64,000 nucleotides of DNA, taken from assembly GCA_035048485.1 (NCBI GenBank), contig CM068583.1, positions 65,344,306-65,408,305 of the forward strand, written 5' to 3'. The first letter of the stretch is position 1, and every line of letters starts with the position of its first letter. The DNA comes from Pteria penguin (Eukaryota > Mollusca > Bivalvia > Pterioida > Pteriidae). The translations under genes and the position numbers were made by a program. The notes below the pieces were generated by a model, which did not search any database, was not told the DNA's origin, and saw only the letters and a program-made list of their open reading frames with translations. Below are positions 37,601-47,900 of the stretch, piece after piece.

Positions 37601-40600
37601 GTAATACTTTCTATGGATTTTCAGGATTATTTATGTACATAAGTCTGAAGCAACTTATAAGTATGCCAAACAATAAACTATTGTTAAAGTAGAACATTGA
37701 TCACTGGATGACTAATCAAATTTTCATTGGTGTCACAGAATCCCAAAAGATCGATGCTTTAATTTCATTTTGTAGAAGAAAGTTACAGAAGACAGTAAGT
37801 GTGAACCATGGACACATTTAGCTCGACATAAATTTGAGGTGGAACAGCAGTTACACACCCTTGAAGATCTAAATTATGTGATTTTACGTCCTGCTATTGT
37901 TTATGGCATTGGAGACAGATCTGGTCTAAGTATGTCATCATTACATCATGCTATCATGCTTCTAATACTTTGGTTAAGGGATATATAAGACATTATTGAT
38001 TTATAACACACCAGGGATTCAATAAGCAGAGATATAATTATTAATATGCTGTGTAAAGTAATGTATAATTTTTATACATAGGTATTGCTTTTAATGATTT
38101 TTTAAGTTATTAGCTCTCCTGGTCAAGGTCATATTAGCTCATGGGATACTCCACTGTCTGTCTGTCTGTCCATCTTGTCATAAACAATAGTGTTGATCAT
38201 TACTCCTCATAGACTATACAATAGAGATAGTCACTTATAACCTCATTTGTTAGGTATGTGATCTAGTTGTGCATGTGTGACTCTCGACCTGGACCTTGGC
38301 ACCAAGAAAGGGGCATTTTTACTTTCCTTAATATAAATTATATTATTATGTTTATGTCCTTCTCCCTCATTTTTTTAGTGATTTGACAAATTTTTGACGA
38401 ATTATCTTTGGAAACTTGAAAAACACTTGGCTAAAAGGTGGTGTTACACTGTAACCCAAATGACTGCCATTTTGATAATCTAGGAAATGGCTTTTCACTT
38501 GTTAATTAAGCAATTTTGATAACACTTAGTAAGGGTATGATGCATCGTAATCCATTATGACCTGCATGTTAGCAAGTGTAAAAATGTAAAATGTATTTAC
38601 TGTATTCATCCCAAGTTTTTGAAGCTATGATAATACAATTTTATAAGTATAATATACTCAAGACACCTTACAAACAAACATATATGAGAAAATAGTGTTA
38701 CATAATCCAATATGGCAACCCTCTTGAAAATTTAGGAACTGGATTTTCTCCCTCAGGTTTTTGTAATTTTGATGAAACTTCACAAGAGTGATTTTTTTTT
38801 TTTTGCTCAAAGAAAAATTCAGGGAAGCATATAACTTTTTCATCCATCCCTCCGTCTGTGCCATATTTCTATTAAACCATCTGTTAGAATATTATCATAG
38901 TTCACACAAATGTTCCTTAGGACAAGGATTTTTGGTCAATTGTCACTCATCATTTCTGCAAGGTTGAGGTCATTCAGTACATACCTAAAATACATGTATA
39001 AAAAAAGGCCTCGTATCTGTTAAACCATTCATCAGCATTTTATCTTAATTCAAACAAATATTCCTTGGCAGAGAGGGACTTTCAGGCAAAGGTCACTTAA
39101 GGTCATTTCTGAGAGGTCAAGGTCACTCAGCATATATCCTTAAAATATTGGGAAAGGCCTCATATCTCTTAAACCGTTCATCAGAATTGTATCATATATA
39201 ATCGCACAAATGTTCCTTGCAGCAGGGAATTTCAAACAAAATTCACCAAAAGTTATTTCTGAGAGGTCAAGGTCATTTGGCACATGTCCCTTAAAATATT
39301 CAAAAAGGCCTTTATTCAAGCATATCTTATTTACCATTTATCAGAATTTTATCGTATTTCACACAGATATTTCTTGGGACATGAGACTTTTTGACAATAC
39401 TTACTCATGGTCACAACCTTAAATATTAGGAAAGACACTAATTTTAGGAATTAACCAACATTTCATGATAATACTACAAATGAATTGTTATTGGGTTGAC
39501 ACAGTTTAGGGAGCATTCATCAGTTTTTAAGATATTCTAGTTTTATTTTGTCATTGTTTTATGCATCTCCAAGATTATTGTACTTATTTAGTGGCAGCAA
39601 TTGATGCCTTCTTCATGATATTGTCCAATACTTTTGACCTACCTGAAGCAGTAAGTGATTTGTTACTATACCAACATAAATCGTGTTTTGGTTTATACTG
39701 TGTCATTCAGAGAAGGCAGAAGATGATAAATCACCATAGAAAAATCCTGACAGCTGGAATTGAACCCAAGTCCTCAGATACGATACAATGTACATGCAAG
39801 TTCAACTCATGAAACTTTTCTGTACATTTTATTGTCTATGAAGTATAAAAACACTTTGGGACTTCTCCTGTTTTTAATTGTCTTTATGGCACTTGTGTTC
39901 AAAGCACTATACTCTTATTTTGTACACTGTAATCCATAAAATACACAGGAATAGTAGGTTTACTTTTATTTGTAAAATCCTATGATAATTTATCAAGAAA
40001 TTTCCAAAAACACTGAATTTAAAAGATGGTAAAATTCTTTAGATATTGTAAATTTGCTTTATTTTTCAGCTCCAAGGTTGATCATTGGTGCAATATACAA
40101 ATATATACGACTGAAAATGAAGGTATTCAGTGATTGATATATGAAGAATAACTATCATTATAACATGATGTGCCAGTCACTAGACATGTCTAGTGATGTT
40201 CCTAACAAGAATGTTAAGTTAATGCTAAGTTCTTGTAGTCATAATTTTTTTTTCTGCTATTAAACATGTACACTTAAAAGTGTATTTAATCTTATATAAT
40301 TTCAAGATTCTGTCTAGTACTTATCTGTGCTTCTGTGTATGTTATAATTTACTTTGAGATTAACGTCATCATAGGAGGAGTTGTTACGTATTTATAACGC
40401 TGATTAATTGTATCAGAGTTAATAAATCTCTGACTTCTGGAGTTATGGATTCAATTTCTGTGATGAATTATCAAGAAATGTGAAAACATAAAATGAATAT
40501 TCATTGCCAGTGGTTGTAGTAATGGTCTTGAGGAGAGTCAAAGCTTTATATTGTCATTGAATGTTATTTATAGATGCTGTGGACTAAAGATTTAAAGATG

Positions 40601-43600
40601 AACACCATTCATGTTGAGGATCTATGTAGAGCTGTATGGCATGTGTGTTGCCATGGCAGGAAAGGTGAAATCTACAATATAGTAGATAAGGGAGACACAA
40701 GTAAGTATGAATACATCTGATGAGAACACTTTGTCAGGCTTGGTGGAAAATTCGTCTAGGTTTTGGAAGTAGGAATAGGAAAGGATTTTTATGAAAACAT
40801 ATGACTGTATGCATCCTACCTTTAAGTCCAAAACAACAATTTCATTTAAAATGTTTGTTGAGTACCAAATTTGAAGTACAGGTTCAGATGTATTTGACCT
40901 TTTCTAAGAAATGTTAGACTAGCAGTGGTTTTATCTGACATTTCCCAAATGAAACCATTCATAAGTAATCAGCATATGTTTTGCTATTTATACCAGAATG
41001 ACGCATTGATATCTCTTAAGAAGTGTTTTTAAACATAAATTGTAGTAGCAGTACATTTTATTTTTCTTTCTCTTGCAGCTCAAGGCAAGATCAGTGAACT
41101 TGTGTCACAAGTGTTTGACATTAAATATGATTTTGTTGGCTCCATGTTTTCTAATATGGCAAGGGTAAGTTAATTCTATGAGATATAAAATGTATTTATT
41201 GCATATAGATTAATAATTAACCAATAGGTAAACACAAGCACTTGAATGGTGCATTGTTGTCATTTACACAAGACATGAGTATTAATGTTACCACACTTGT
41301 CAGGTATTGTCATGACCATGTCAAATACTAGCATTCCTGTCAGTTGATTTAGTTTGTTGGGACTATGTCACTTTAACAGTGATATTGCAGTATGAAAGCA
41401 GGACATCACGCCACCGACTGAAACCAACATGACTAGGAACCTTTTCTCATAATAGATCTGACAATATTTCATCTGAAGATTTAAGTTTTCATCTTAAAGG
41501 TATTACTGGTCATTAATGTACCTTTATTTTGGTACTATTAAGGCAAAGGCCATACAGTCGTACTTCTATAACTCGAAGTGTTCGGGACCTACGAAATCAC
41601 TTGAAGTTTTGGTAGGTTTGAGTTATTGAAATTGCAGAAATCTGCTGGAAGTTCGAAGGGGAGAGATCGAACTTTATTACCTACGTACGTTTTGTATCCT
41701 GTAATACTAAAAATAACATAAAGACGATATAATATTCAGAATTCATTTAATTCAAATGTATATCGTGTTATACATCATCTAAGTATATGATAATATTAAT
41801 AAAAAATGTTTAACATGGAAATCTGCCCTTATAAAGCCATTCTATCGACTTTGACACTGGGCAACGATGCCATGGGCTTGGCCCAATATCTTGGATGAAG
41901 TTCATTAAAGTTGATAATTGTTAAAAACTTGCAGCTTGTATAATTCAAGGCAATTTTCACTATTAATGGCAGTTTTTCATAACATTCTTTCATATTTACG
42001 GCCGCTAAAATTAAAATAAATCATTTATAGATAATAACAATGATACCCTGATTGTTTAATTACTAATGTGGATGAAACAGGTAATATATATATATATTAA
42101 TCCTATACTTAACAAGTCTGTAAATCCATCATGCTAGGACATACTCAACAAGTCTGTAAATCCATCATGCTAGGACATACACAACAAGTCTGTAAATCCA
42201 TCATGCTAGGACATACTCAACAAGTCCGTTAATCCATCATGCTAGGACATACTCAACAAGTCTGTTAATCCATCATGCTAGGACATACTCAACAAGTCTG
42301 TAAATCCATCATGCTAGGACATACACAACAAGTCTGTAACTCCATCATGCTAGGACATACTCAACAAGTCCGTTAATCCATCATGCTAGGACATACTCAA
42401 CAAGTCCGTTAATCCATCATGCTAGGACATACACAACTATTGTAATTTTAATCGCTGTGTAAACAAGCCAATTGCTTTCTATCCCGTTATTTGCTTCGAG
42501 TTTCCAATGGTAAAATGCTTTGAGTTTTTGAAGGTGAAATTAAGTACAAATTTATAATCCTACCTGGCCACTGCCAAATAGATATTGATAACTTTATCTG
42601 GCCACTGCCAAATAGATATTGATAACTTTACCTGGCCACTGCCAAATAGATATTGATAACCCTTTTCTTACATGTACAACAATCATGGTATTATATGTGA
42701 GCTATTGGGAGGAGATTCTGACTTCTAGACGGGAGGTATGCACGAACCAGGTGCAATTTCCTCTCAAGTTACATGTCACAGGACTAAGATGAAATGTCCC
42801 AGATTATGCCAGATATCAGAGTTCATATAGTATCTTCATTGACTCTTCCATATACTTTAGCATACCCTATTTAATGCTAAAGTTTATAAAAGAGTTTAAC
42901 TTTGTTGTAACTTGTAGTTCTGAGAGAATTGGAATCAACTACAGGTATAACATGGGAAGTGATTATGTATTGTAGGTAAACATGAGCAGTGTGGTAGAAG
43001 ATATCAATGAGAAACACATGACACCGTGGGCTGATGCTTGTGAACGAGACAAGATAGCTAACACACCCCTCACTCCATTTATTGATCAGGTACCCACCAT
43101 TTATTTATATGGCATGTTACACCTGAATATAGTCTGTAAGGATGTCATGTATCAGATTAACACTTTATATTGAATTAACAACAAATATGAGAAGCAGTTT
43201 ATAAGAAACTACATTTTCAGTTTAATTCATTTCAGTTGGTAATATGTTTTACAAGAGTCTAATACATAAACATGTATATCTGCTACATCAGTTTTACCCA
43301 GAAATCATAGTTATACAAAAGTTGAACAACTTTTGATATCTCTAATACCTGTCAAATGTTGGTCTATAAATTTATCCTTAATAACATTGGTATGATCACT
43401 TTGGATGTGTCAAAAAGTGATATGTCAAGTACCATATTTATCCCAAATACATTTTCATGTCCTAAAGCTCTAATTTGCCCAGTTTACCACAAAGATGGCA
43501 TCTTATTGACATTTTGGATGGTATTTTCCACTAATCAGTTGAGGCATAGTATGATAGGCCAATTGTGTTGGCACACTGCGGTACTAACATAATGGCATCT

Positions 43601-44991
43601 GCATCCATTACAGTTTTGCATACATTACTTGTTACAAAATTATGATTAGTCATTAAATACCAGTTTGAATTGAATCAAATTTTTGGCTGGATCACAAAGC
43701 AATTCCGGTCTATAGATTTCGGATACCAATCTGTCTCTCTGTCTGTCCATCCATCCGTCTGTCTATCCTTCCATCAACATTTTGATTAAAGTTTCTAGAT
43801 GAAGCAAAATCTCAAAGCAACTTACAGAAGTATAAGCATAATATTTCACACACAGGTTCCTTTTGACCAGAGCTTTCAAATTATACCATGACTTTTGAAA
43901 TAGTCACTTTGACCTAGGACCTTGGCCTACTTTTAAGAAACTAACTTTGGCTATAACTTTTGAATCAAAAGGGATAGCGCTTTGATACCTCACCGACATG
44001 GGTGCTTTCAGTTGGTGCATGACTTTTGACATGACCTTGACCTTGGACTTTAATCTACTTTTAAGAAACTTTAACTTTGGCGATATCTTTTGAATCAATA
44101 GGGATAGGGCTTTGATACCTCACAGATAGTTCTTCATGACCAGTGCTTTCAATTGATACCATGACTTTTGATTTGGTGACATTGACCTTGTTTCGAATTT
44201 GCTTTGCAATCCGGCCATAACATCTTTAGCGGTTTCTTGTTTAAGTATTATAATGCTGCTATTAAATCTGATATTGAACTTAAAAGATGAAAAATTATTG
44301 ACCTTAGAAGCTGTTAAAACTAGAACAGAGTTTAGCAGAATATTTTCAGTTCATAAGCACATTTCAATCAAGAAATTCTCCCCAAAATCTTGTCTAAAAT
44401 ACATATGTGAACATGTTCTTGACTTATGACCATAAAGTCAAATTTGGATATCTCAAAATATTTGCTGTGGTCCCTTCAACTTCCAGTAATCAAAATTTGT
44501 AATATTATATCATAAATTGCTTCACTCACAATGCACCTGCACATTGATATTAGAATTCAAGATTCTGATCAAGCAAGGTACCGTTTTGACCCTGAATCAC
44601 CTGTTAAGAAAACCGTCATTGACATGTATAAATTTATTTTTAGGAACTTCTGTACAATAAACATTTGTATCTGGATGGATCCAAGTTGGAAAAGCTGGGT
44701 TTCACATGTAGTATACCTGAACTAACAATAGAATCTATTCGATTAGTAAGTAATACATGTAATCATATTTCTTTAATGAATAAACAATATTTGACATGTA
44801 ATGCATGAACAATTAATTGTTACACAAAATTACACAAATTCCATATATTTACTGCTTTATTTTCACAGATATTAGATGATTTTATAAAGCAGGGTCTTTT
44901 CCCTTCATCCCTTCTGTCAAGTGAATTGCTCTGGAATGGCAGAACAGAAGCCGATGATAGTATGGGCGATGAAGCAGGACCATCACAATAA
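16604..44991 (+). CDS. Extended/atypical short-chain dehydrogenase (NAD-dependent epimerase/dehydratase-like), 13 coding exons
   Basis: Exons: 16604-16646, 22715-22776, 26091-26147, 30926-30980, 32430-32515, 32854-32967, 37776-37929, 40070-40122, 40574-40700, 41079-41164, 42976-43089, 44644-44745, 44869-44991. They give 391 codons plus TAA, with GT-AG and matching phase at every junction. The start lies in AAAATGG context with an in-frame TGA 18 bp upstream. Residues 14-20 (GGTGFIG) form the GxxGxxG dinucleotide-binding turn. D40 after the second strand suggests NAD rather than NADP. VINLAAE (87-93) matches the NxAA-type element, and SSGQMYSSEK (130-139) and LRPAIVYGIGD (176-186) follow the extended-SDR order. 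The usual YxxxK appears as LARHK (154-158): Lys is kept and Tyr is replaced. The substrate is unknown. I recall related uncharacterised proteins in other invertebrates and lower chordates. Introns total about 27 kb and are mostly repeats. Confidence 0.93.
16998..17930. mobile_element. Non-autonomous DNA transposon with 12-bp terminal inverted repeats
   Basis: The left end ATACCTGTCAAC (16998-17009) is matched by GTTGACAGGTAT (17919-17930) as its reverse complement. Inside, 'gagggagaattgcc'-type and 'ctcccgtgtgggag' blocks are themselves partly inverted. There is no transposase ORF and no certain target-site duplication. It lies in SDR intron 1. Confidence 0.55.
18046..19354. mobile_element. 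1.3-kb DNA transposon, 15-bp TIRs and 6-bp target duplication
   Basis: The left end AGGGATTGAAATTAA (18046-18060) and the reverse complement of the right end, AGGGATCGAAATTAA (19354-19340), differ at one base. GTAACT flanks both sides (18040-18045 and 19355-19360). The interior has three tandem 'ggctatttacacgaaggtcg' units at about 18347-18450. Diverged inverted counterparts lie at about 18940-19080, so it can fold back. No coding capacity is seen. A piece of the family (gactaaatgcaaaccttgac) recurs near 47265. Confidence 0.7.
19400..20433 (-). mobile_element. Copy of the 58-64 kb dispersed element, reverse orientation
   Basis: Read on the minus strand, it starts aacaagaggcc (20433) and matches the plus-strand copies at 58277-59230 and 61053-62110 along its whole length. 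Shared blocks include 'gactaagtcaacacagatg'-like, 'acacttttttgcac', and 'gaatttgaagaggatcataa'. It sits in SDR intron 1. Confidence 0.8.
20434..22194. other. SDR intron 1 sequence: mostly unique, one small repeat fragment
   Basis: At about 21650-21740 there is a truncated copy of the family seen at 3520-4120 and 54960-55565 (landmark 'caaagctgtatgacaaaaat'). Around 21880-22090 there is weak similarity to the 58-64 kb elements. No exon is supported; short ORFs here have no recognisable similarity. Confidence 0.5.
22195..22470. repeat. About 40-bp tandem array, about 6 copies
   Basis: The unit combines 'atcattttatattactgtgt' with 'ttttgatgtcttctcagact', with indels. It ends about 245 bp before SDR exon 2. 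Confidence 0.8.
23303..23935. repeat. 36-bp tandem array, left part of a split array
   Basis: The unit is about 'aactgaaccattgacatata' plus 'gtgatttacatatgtt'. It continues in the same phase at 24911 after the transposon at 23936-24910, so it was one array before the insertion. Confidence 0.93.
23936..24910 (+). mobile_element. Internally deleted pogo/Tigger-like DNA transposon inserted in the 36-bp array
   Basis: The left end CAGTGTAAACTGTCCAAA and the reverse complement of the right end, CAGTGAAAACTGTCCAAA, form the TIRs, and TA flanks each side (23934-23935, 24911-24912). Removing the element restores a perfect 36-bp repeat unit. A 107-codon ORF (24299-24622) contains LDEDDIPLVRL and a Ser/Asp-rich tail, like the C-terminal region of Tigger/pogo transposases; the helix-turn-helix and catalytic core are missing. 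A short C-run and stops follow. TIR sequence and TA target site agree with the Tc1/mariner-pogo superfamily. Confidence 0.8.
24911..25215. repeat. 36-bp tandem array, right part of a split array
   Basis: Continuation of the array at 23303-23935, with the same 'gaaccattgacatatagtga' unit. It becomes more diverged toward 25215. Confidence 0.92.
25480..25815. repeat. About 75-bp tandem repeat, 4 copies
   Basis: The unit contains 'attcttcttttagcgagttc' and 'cagttgtaagtaccagtata' and 'cattgatgtcaatgtgatta'. Each copy happens to carry both an AG after a pyrimidine run and a GTAAGT, that is, an acceptor-like and a donor-like site about 16 bp apart. The array lies in SDR intron 2, about 275 bp before exon 3. 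Confidence 0.88.
26290..28076. repeat. 40-bp tandem array, about 44 copies, with higher-order repeat structure
   Basis: The unit is 'tagatatacacaacaaaccc' plus 'aggctctatctatagatcag'. Variant units (cctaggcac, cctaggatc, ataaaccag, caacgaaccc) recur in the same order 680 bp apart: the series beginning at about 26361 repeats from about 27041. That is 17 units of 40 bp per higher-order repeat. It lies in SDR intron 3. Confidence 0.96.
28308..30062. mobile_element. Dispersed element carrying a 147-bp tandem array (about 11 copies)
   Basis: The left flank is 'agctctactggtctcgacca' with an internal CTGGTCtcGACCAG palindrome, followed by a run of 'gtccg' motifs. The centre is a tandem array with a period of about 147 bp (landmarks 'cagagacctaattatggtct', 'tctagttgtgcatgtgcaat', 'ggcgtggtcccaaaatcttg'). 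The right flank is 'agtagagctccagtctcgac' followed by 'agagacttctggt'. A single diverged unit also occurs at about 38220-38330. Elements of this shape are common in bivalve genomes as I recall. The superfamily is uncertain, and Helitron-like is one possibility. Confidence 0.65.
30063..30925. other. SDR intron 3, 3' part: nothing recognised
   Basis: AT-rich single-copy-looking sequence up to the acceptor of SDR exon 4. No repeats, ORFs or RNA-like structures are evident by eye. Confidence 0.5.
31018..31675. repeat. 33-bp tandem array with diverged copies, about 19 units
   Basis: The unit is about 'gcttgtcagtatgttttggg' plus 'catatgacatttg'. It begins about 37 bp after SDR exon 4 and degrades toward the right. 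Confidence 0.9.
31865..32340. repeat. Dispersed bivalve-type repeat, two tandem copies
   Basis: Blocks 'ggatgataattcgcgtacct', 'atatttggatatata' and 'gtcaaaggtcaaggtcacaa' occur twice, at about 31970-32100 and about 32120-32310. A short fragment near 32200-32245 ('catacagctttgtcaggtgt') is the reverse complement of the start of the 54960 family. Confidence 0.7.
33190..34060. repeat. About 42-bp tandem array with a 387-bp internal duplication
   Basis: Units read 'gggagaaatgtttcttccaa' plus 'cactatacccttgacctcac'. The block 33274-33660 is repeated almost identically at 33661-34047, including the odd insert 'agtaccggtaacttttacct', so a recent segmental tandem duplication occurred inside the array. 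Confidence 0.93.
34061..35945. repeat. 45-bp tandem array, about 42 copies
   Basis: The unit is 'accattatacactggatgcc' plus 'actgtatgggagaaatgttt' plus 'cctcc'. It merges on the left with the related 42-bp array. Because 45 is divisible by 3, several frames on both strands stay open for up to 272 codons; these are not genes. It lies in SDR intron 6. Confidence 0.96.
35946..37775. other. SDR intron 6, 3' part: one short tandem repeat
   Basis: At about 36735-36975 a roughly 36-bp unit ('catccatcagtccattactc' plus 'catttgccatgaca') repeats about 6 times. The rest is AT-rich and unremarkable. Confidence 0.7.
38100..39420. repeat. Dispersed repeats with about 145-150-bp tandem units in SDR intron 7
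   Basis: 38115-38330 resembles one unit of the 147-bp array at 28385-29995. From about 38870 to 39420 a unit holding 'gaggtcaaggtcactcagca', 'ggaaaggcctcatatctctt' and 'acaaatgttccttgcagcag' repeats about 4 times with divergence. No exon is seen here. Confidence 0.7.
41556..42660. repeat. Possible transposon end plus two minisatellites in SDR intron 10
   Basis: 'acagtcgtacttctataact' at about 41566 looks like a pogo-type TIR start, but I do not find its partner. A 36-bp array ('acatactcaacaagtctgta' plus 'aatccatcatgctagg') occupies about 42095-42440 with nearly 10 copies. A 34-bp unit ('acctggccactgccaaatag') is repeated 3 times at about 42562-42663. Confidence 0.75.
43680..44220. repeat. 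Dispersed 'gaccttggactttaatctac' repeat, tandemly duplicated
   Basis: Two to three copies of a unit of about 125 bp contain 'taagaaactttaactttggc', 'ttttgaatcaaaagggatag' and 'ctttgatacctcac'. Similar sequence lies at 11118-11420 and 48340-48600. Confidence 0.7.
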
Positions 44992-47900
44992 AAGATAATA
45001 AGCAACAGTTCATATATCAATATTAAACATTTGTGAGTGCTGCTATGTGATGAAAAGCATTCCTGTTGACTTATACCACAAAAGAAATCCACCATATTCA
45101 CAAAGCAAAAGCTTTTATCAGGATTTCAGTAACAATTTAGAATTGAAAGGAGTTTTGTCCTGTTAAATTGTTGAAATTAGATAGGTTAAAAATTTGAAAT
45201 TTTTAGTGAAACAAACCAGATGGAAAGTAGCGGCCCCAGTTGGCGAAACTGTTGTATAAGGTGTAAAATTTCCTTGTGAAAAAGAAATTGAAAATTGATT
45301 TTAGAAAATTTTACAGAGACAGAAAAAATTAAGAGAGGTCAAGAATTTCTTTTTGAGGTTAGATAAAGTATGTAAGCTAAGTAATTGTTTATATGGTTAT
45401 GAAAAAAAATCTCATTTAATTCTTTTTTATACCTTCTATATACTATTTCATAAATCTCATAACAATTGGTATTGATTTTTATGCCCCTGAAACTGGAAAT
45501 TATCTGCAAATTAATTTTTGGTCATTCTGCTTTGGTCATGTAATGTTGGTCATAACTTTTGAAGTGTAAGAGATAGGAATACATGTGTATTCTTTGTGAC
45601 AATACCTTATAGTTACAACAAAATTTTTTACCTTGTGGCCTTGACTGTGACACCTTAAAAAAAATTTAACCTTGGCTTCCATTCAGGGGTATCAGTGTTT
45701 CATAAATACATTTTGTTAGAGTTTTTTCTCTTTTGTAGAATCAAATTAGCATTTTTACCATTTATGAAGAACTAAACATAATTTGGATTTTTTATTACAT
45801 GTATTTAATAACTATATTTATATATTCAGTGTCTCCATATCTGGTGACTCGGTATTATTTTTTGCATAATTTGTGATAAAGTGCTTCCAGTGTTGAGTAT
45901 TGAATCTTTATATACCTGTGTTCAATACTTTATGTTAAAATATAATTATTTTGAACTAGAAATACCAAGATCAATGATTTGTTTTATTTTGTAATATATT
46001 GTGAATTTTACTGAAAGATAAGAAATATGCTATTCATATGCGATTTAAAGAAGTTGACCTATTTGCTTATCTCTCTGTTATGTATGTTAAAACCAGTGTC
46101 AAACACTTTTGAATTCTGATAGGAATGTATAAAATTTTAAGGTATGAAAGTTAGAAATGATGTTGAAGTATGAATTTCGTCAGTTTTTATTCTTTCACAC
46201 TCATGTAAGAGATAAACCCCATTTAAGTGTGTCTATTCAGTATCTATATTGATTTATGTTTAAAGGTTCTGTTTGGTCTATGTAAGTGTTATATGTAACT
46301 GATGAATCAGTTTAGTCCAAAATATCAGAAGCAAATATAAGACTTTGATTTCAATTCCTCCTTCATAGAGAATCAATGGGAGTGGAAAGAATCTACGCTT
46401 TTAATGGCTCCCAGCTTGCTTATCATTCATATGTAAATATTGAAACCATTTATACATCTTTATCAGAAAGCTTGAGTCCTGTAGCCAGATATCCTTAATG
46501 TTCTTTCTTTTTATTTCCTCCCAATTCTTTTGGGTTGAAATTTACTATTATATAAAAAGAGGAAAATACTGGACTACTATAAAACTATTTGATAAAGAAG
46601 CATCATTGTGTAATTGTAAACAATGAAACACAAAGAAGTTATAAGTAAATATTCTACTATTTTTTGATATCAATTTTTCCAGTTACCATTGATTCTTTGG
46701 GAGAAATTCAAACCCAAGTCTTGAGCTCAAGTCTGGCAACTTGGACCAGAATTTTTTTAACCCATATATATATGAAGTGGGGTTTTCTACATGTATAATT
46801 GTGTACTCTATGCATTTTGTATATTTTATAATGGATAATATAAAATTTGAGAACCATTGATTTCTTGCCAAGAAGAGAGATGGAGTTGGAATGTATGATA
46901 GTATATTGTGTAACACATCATTAAGAGTATTCAGTACACCGACGACAAACATGTTACATTTATGGTAAAATGTCTTCCTTGAACTTCTATTCATATTTTA
47001 CTCAGACTAGTCTATGTTAATCTCATATATCTGAGATAGCTGTAACAGATTTGTGTTGAGACTTTACATGATATTGCCAGAAGCATGATAATCCCAAAAG
47101 GGCTGTATCTGGGGACAATATCTTGAGTTTTTTCTCAGCTAATACAGAATATCGCACTTAAAATAATGTCAACATACACGCTCACTTTGTGATTGTTATG
47201 ACGTCATATGATTATGACACAAGTTACCCACATAAAAGTGCCCACATTGAAAATAATGGATTTGGTAGGTGGCTAAATGCAAACCGTGACAGGATTTTAG
47301 TAGTTGGTTTAAACAATATTTATTCAGATGAAATTATTTAGGATATATAGTACATACAGATAGATTAAGGATTGAGCAACAAGGAGAACTTATATTAAGC
47401 TCGCTCCTAGTAGTTGCAATACTCCATATTCTGATTGGCCCAAGGAGTGATTGTTTTATTGGTAATGTTAAGAAAGGCATTTGTATATTGATAACTGCAT
47501 GTGCACATCCCAAAATCTGTAAATGTCATATGCCAAGAAATAATCCAACAAATTAAAGTCCCATTCAAAATTATCTATTTTACTAAGTATGACAATTTTG
47601 TTAAAAAAATGAAAATGATAAGATCTTATACTTTTTCAGATGATTCATGTGTAAGCCGAAAATTTTGACAGAAAACTGCATATGTGTGAAATTCATTTTA
47701 TCACGTTTTGCTGTTTATGCAGTGAAAGACCGCTATGTCATAATTGTTGACATCATAGCGTGGAAAAGAATTGTGTCAAGTTGGTGTTTGTTGACATAAA
47801 CACCTTTAAACTGAGTGTACACATGTGATAAAAAGAATCCGAAATGAATTTTCATTTCATTCGGTATTTATGAAATTCTTTGTGTAATTTATATCCCCGA

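Noticed and set aside
39720..39800. tRNA-like B-box 'gggttcaattcc' on the minus strand
   Set aside because: No matching A-box or cloverleaf could be drawn; at best a SINE remnant in SDR intron 7.
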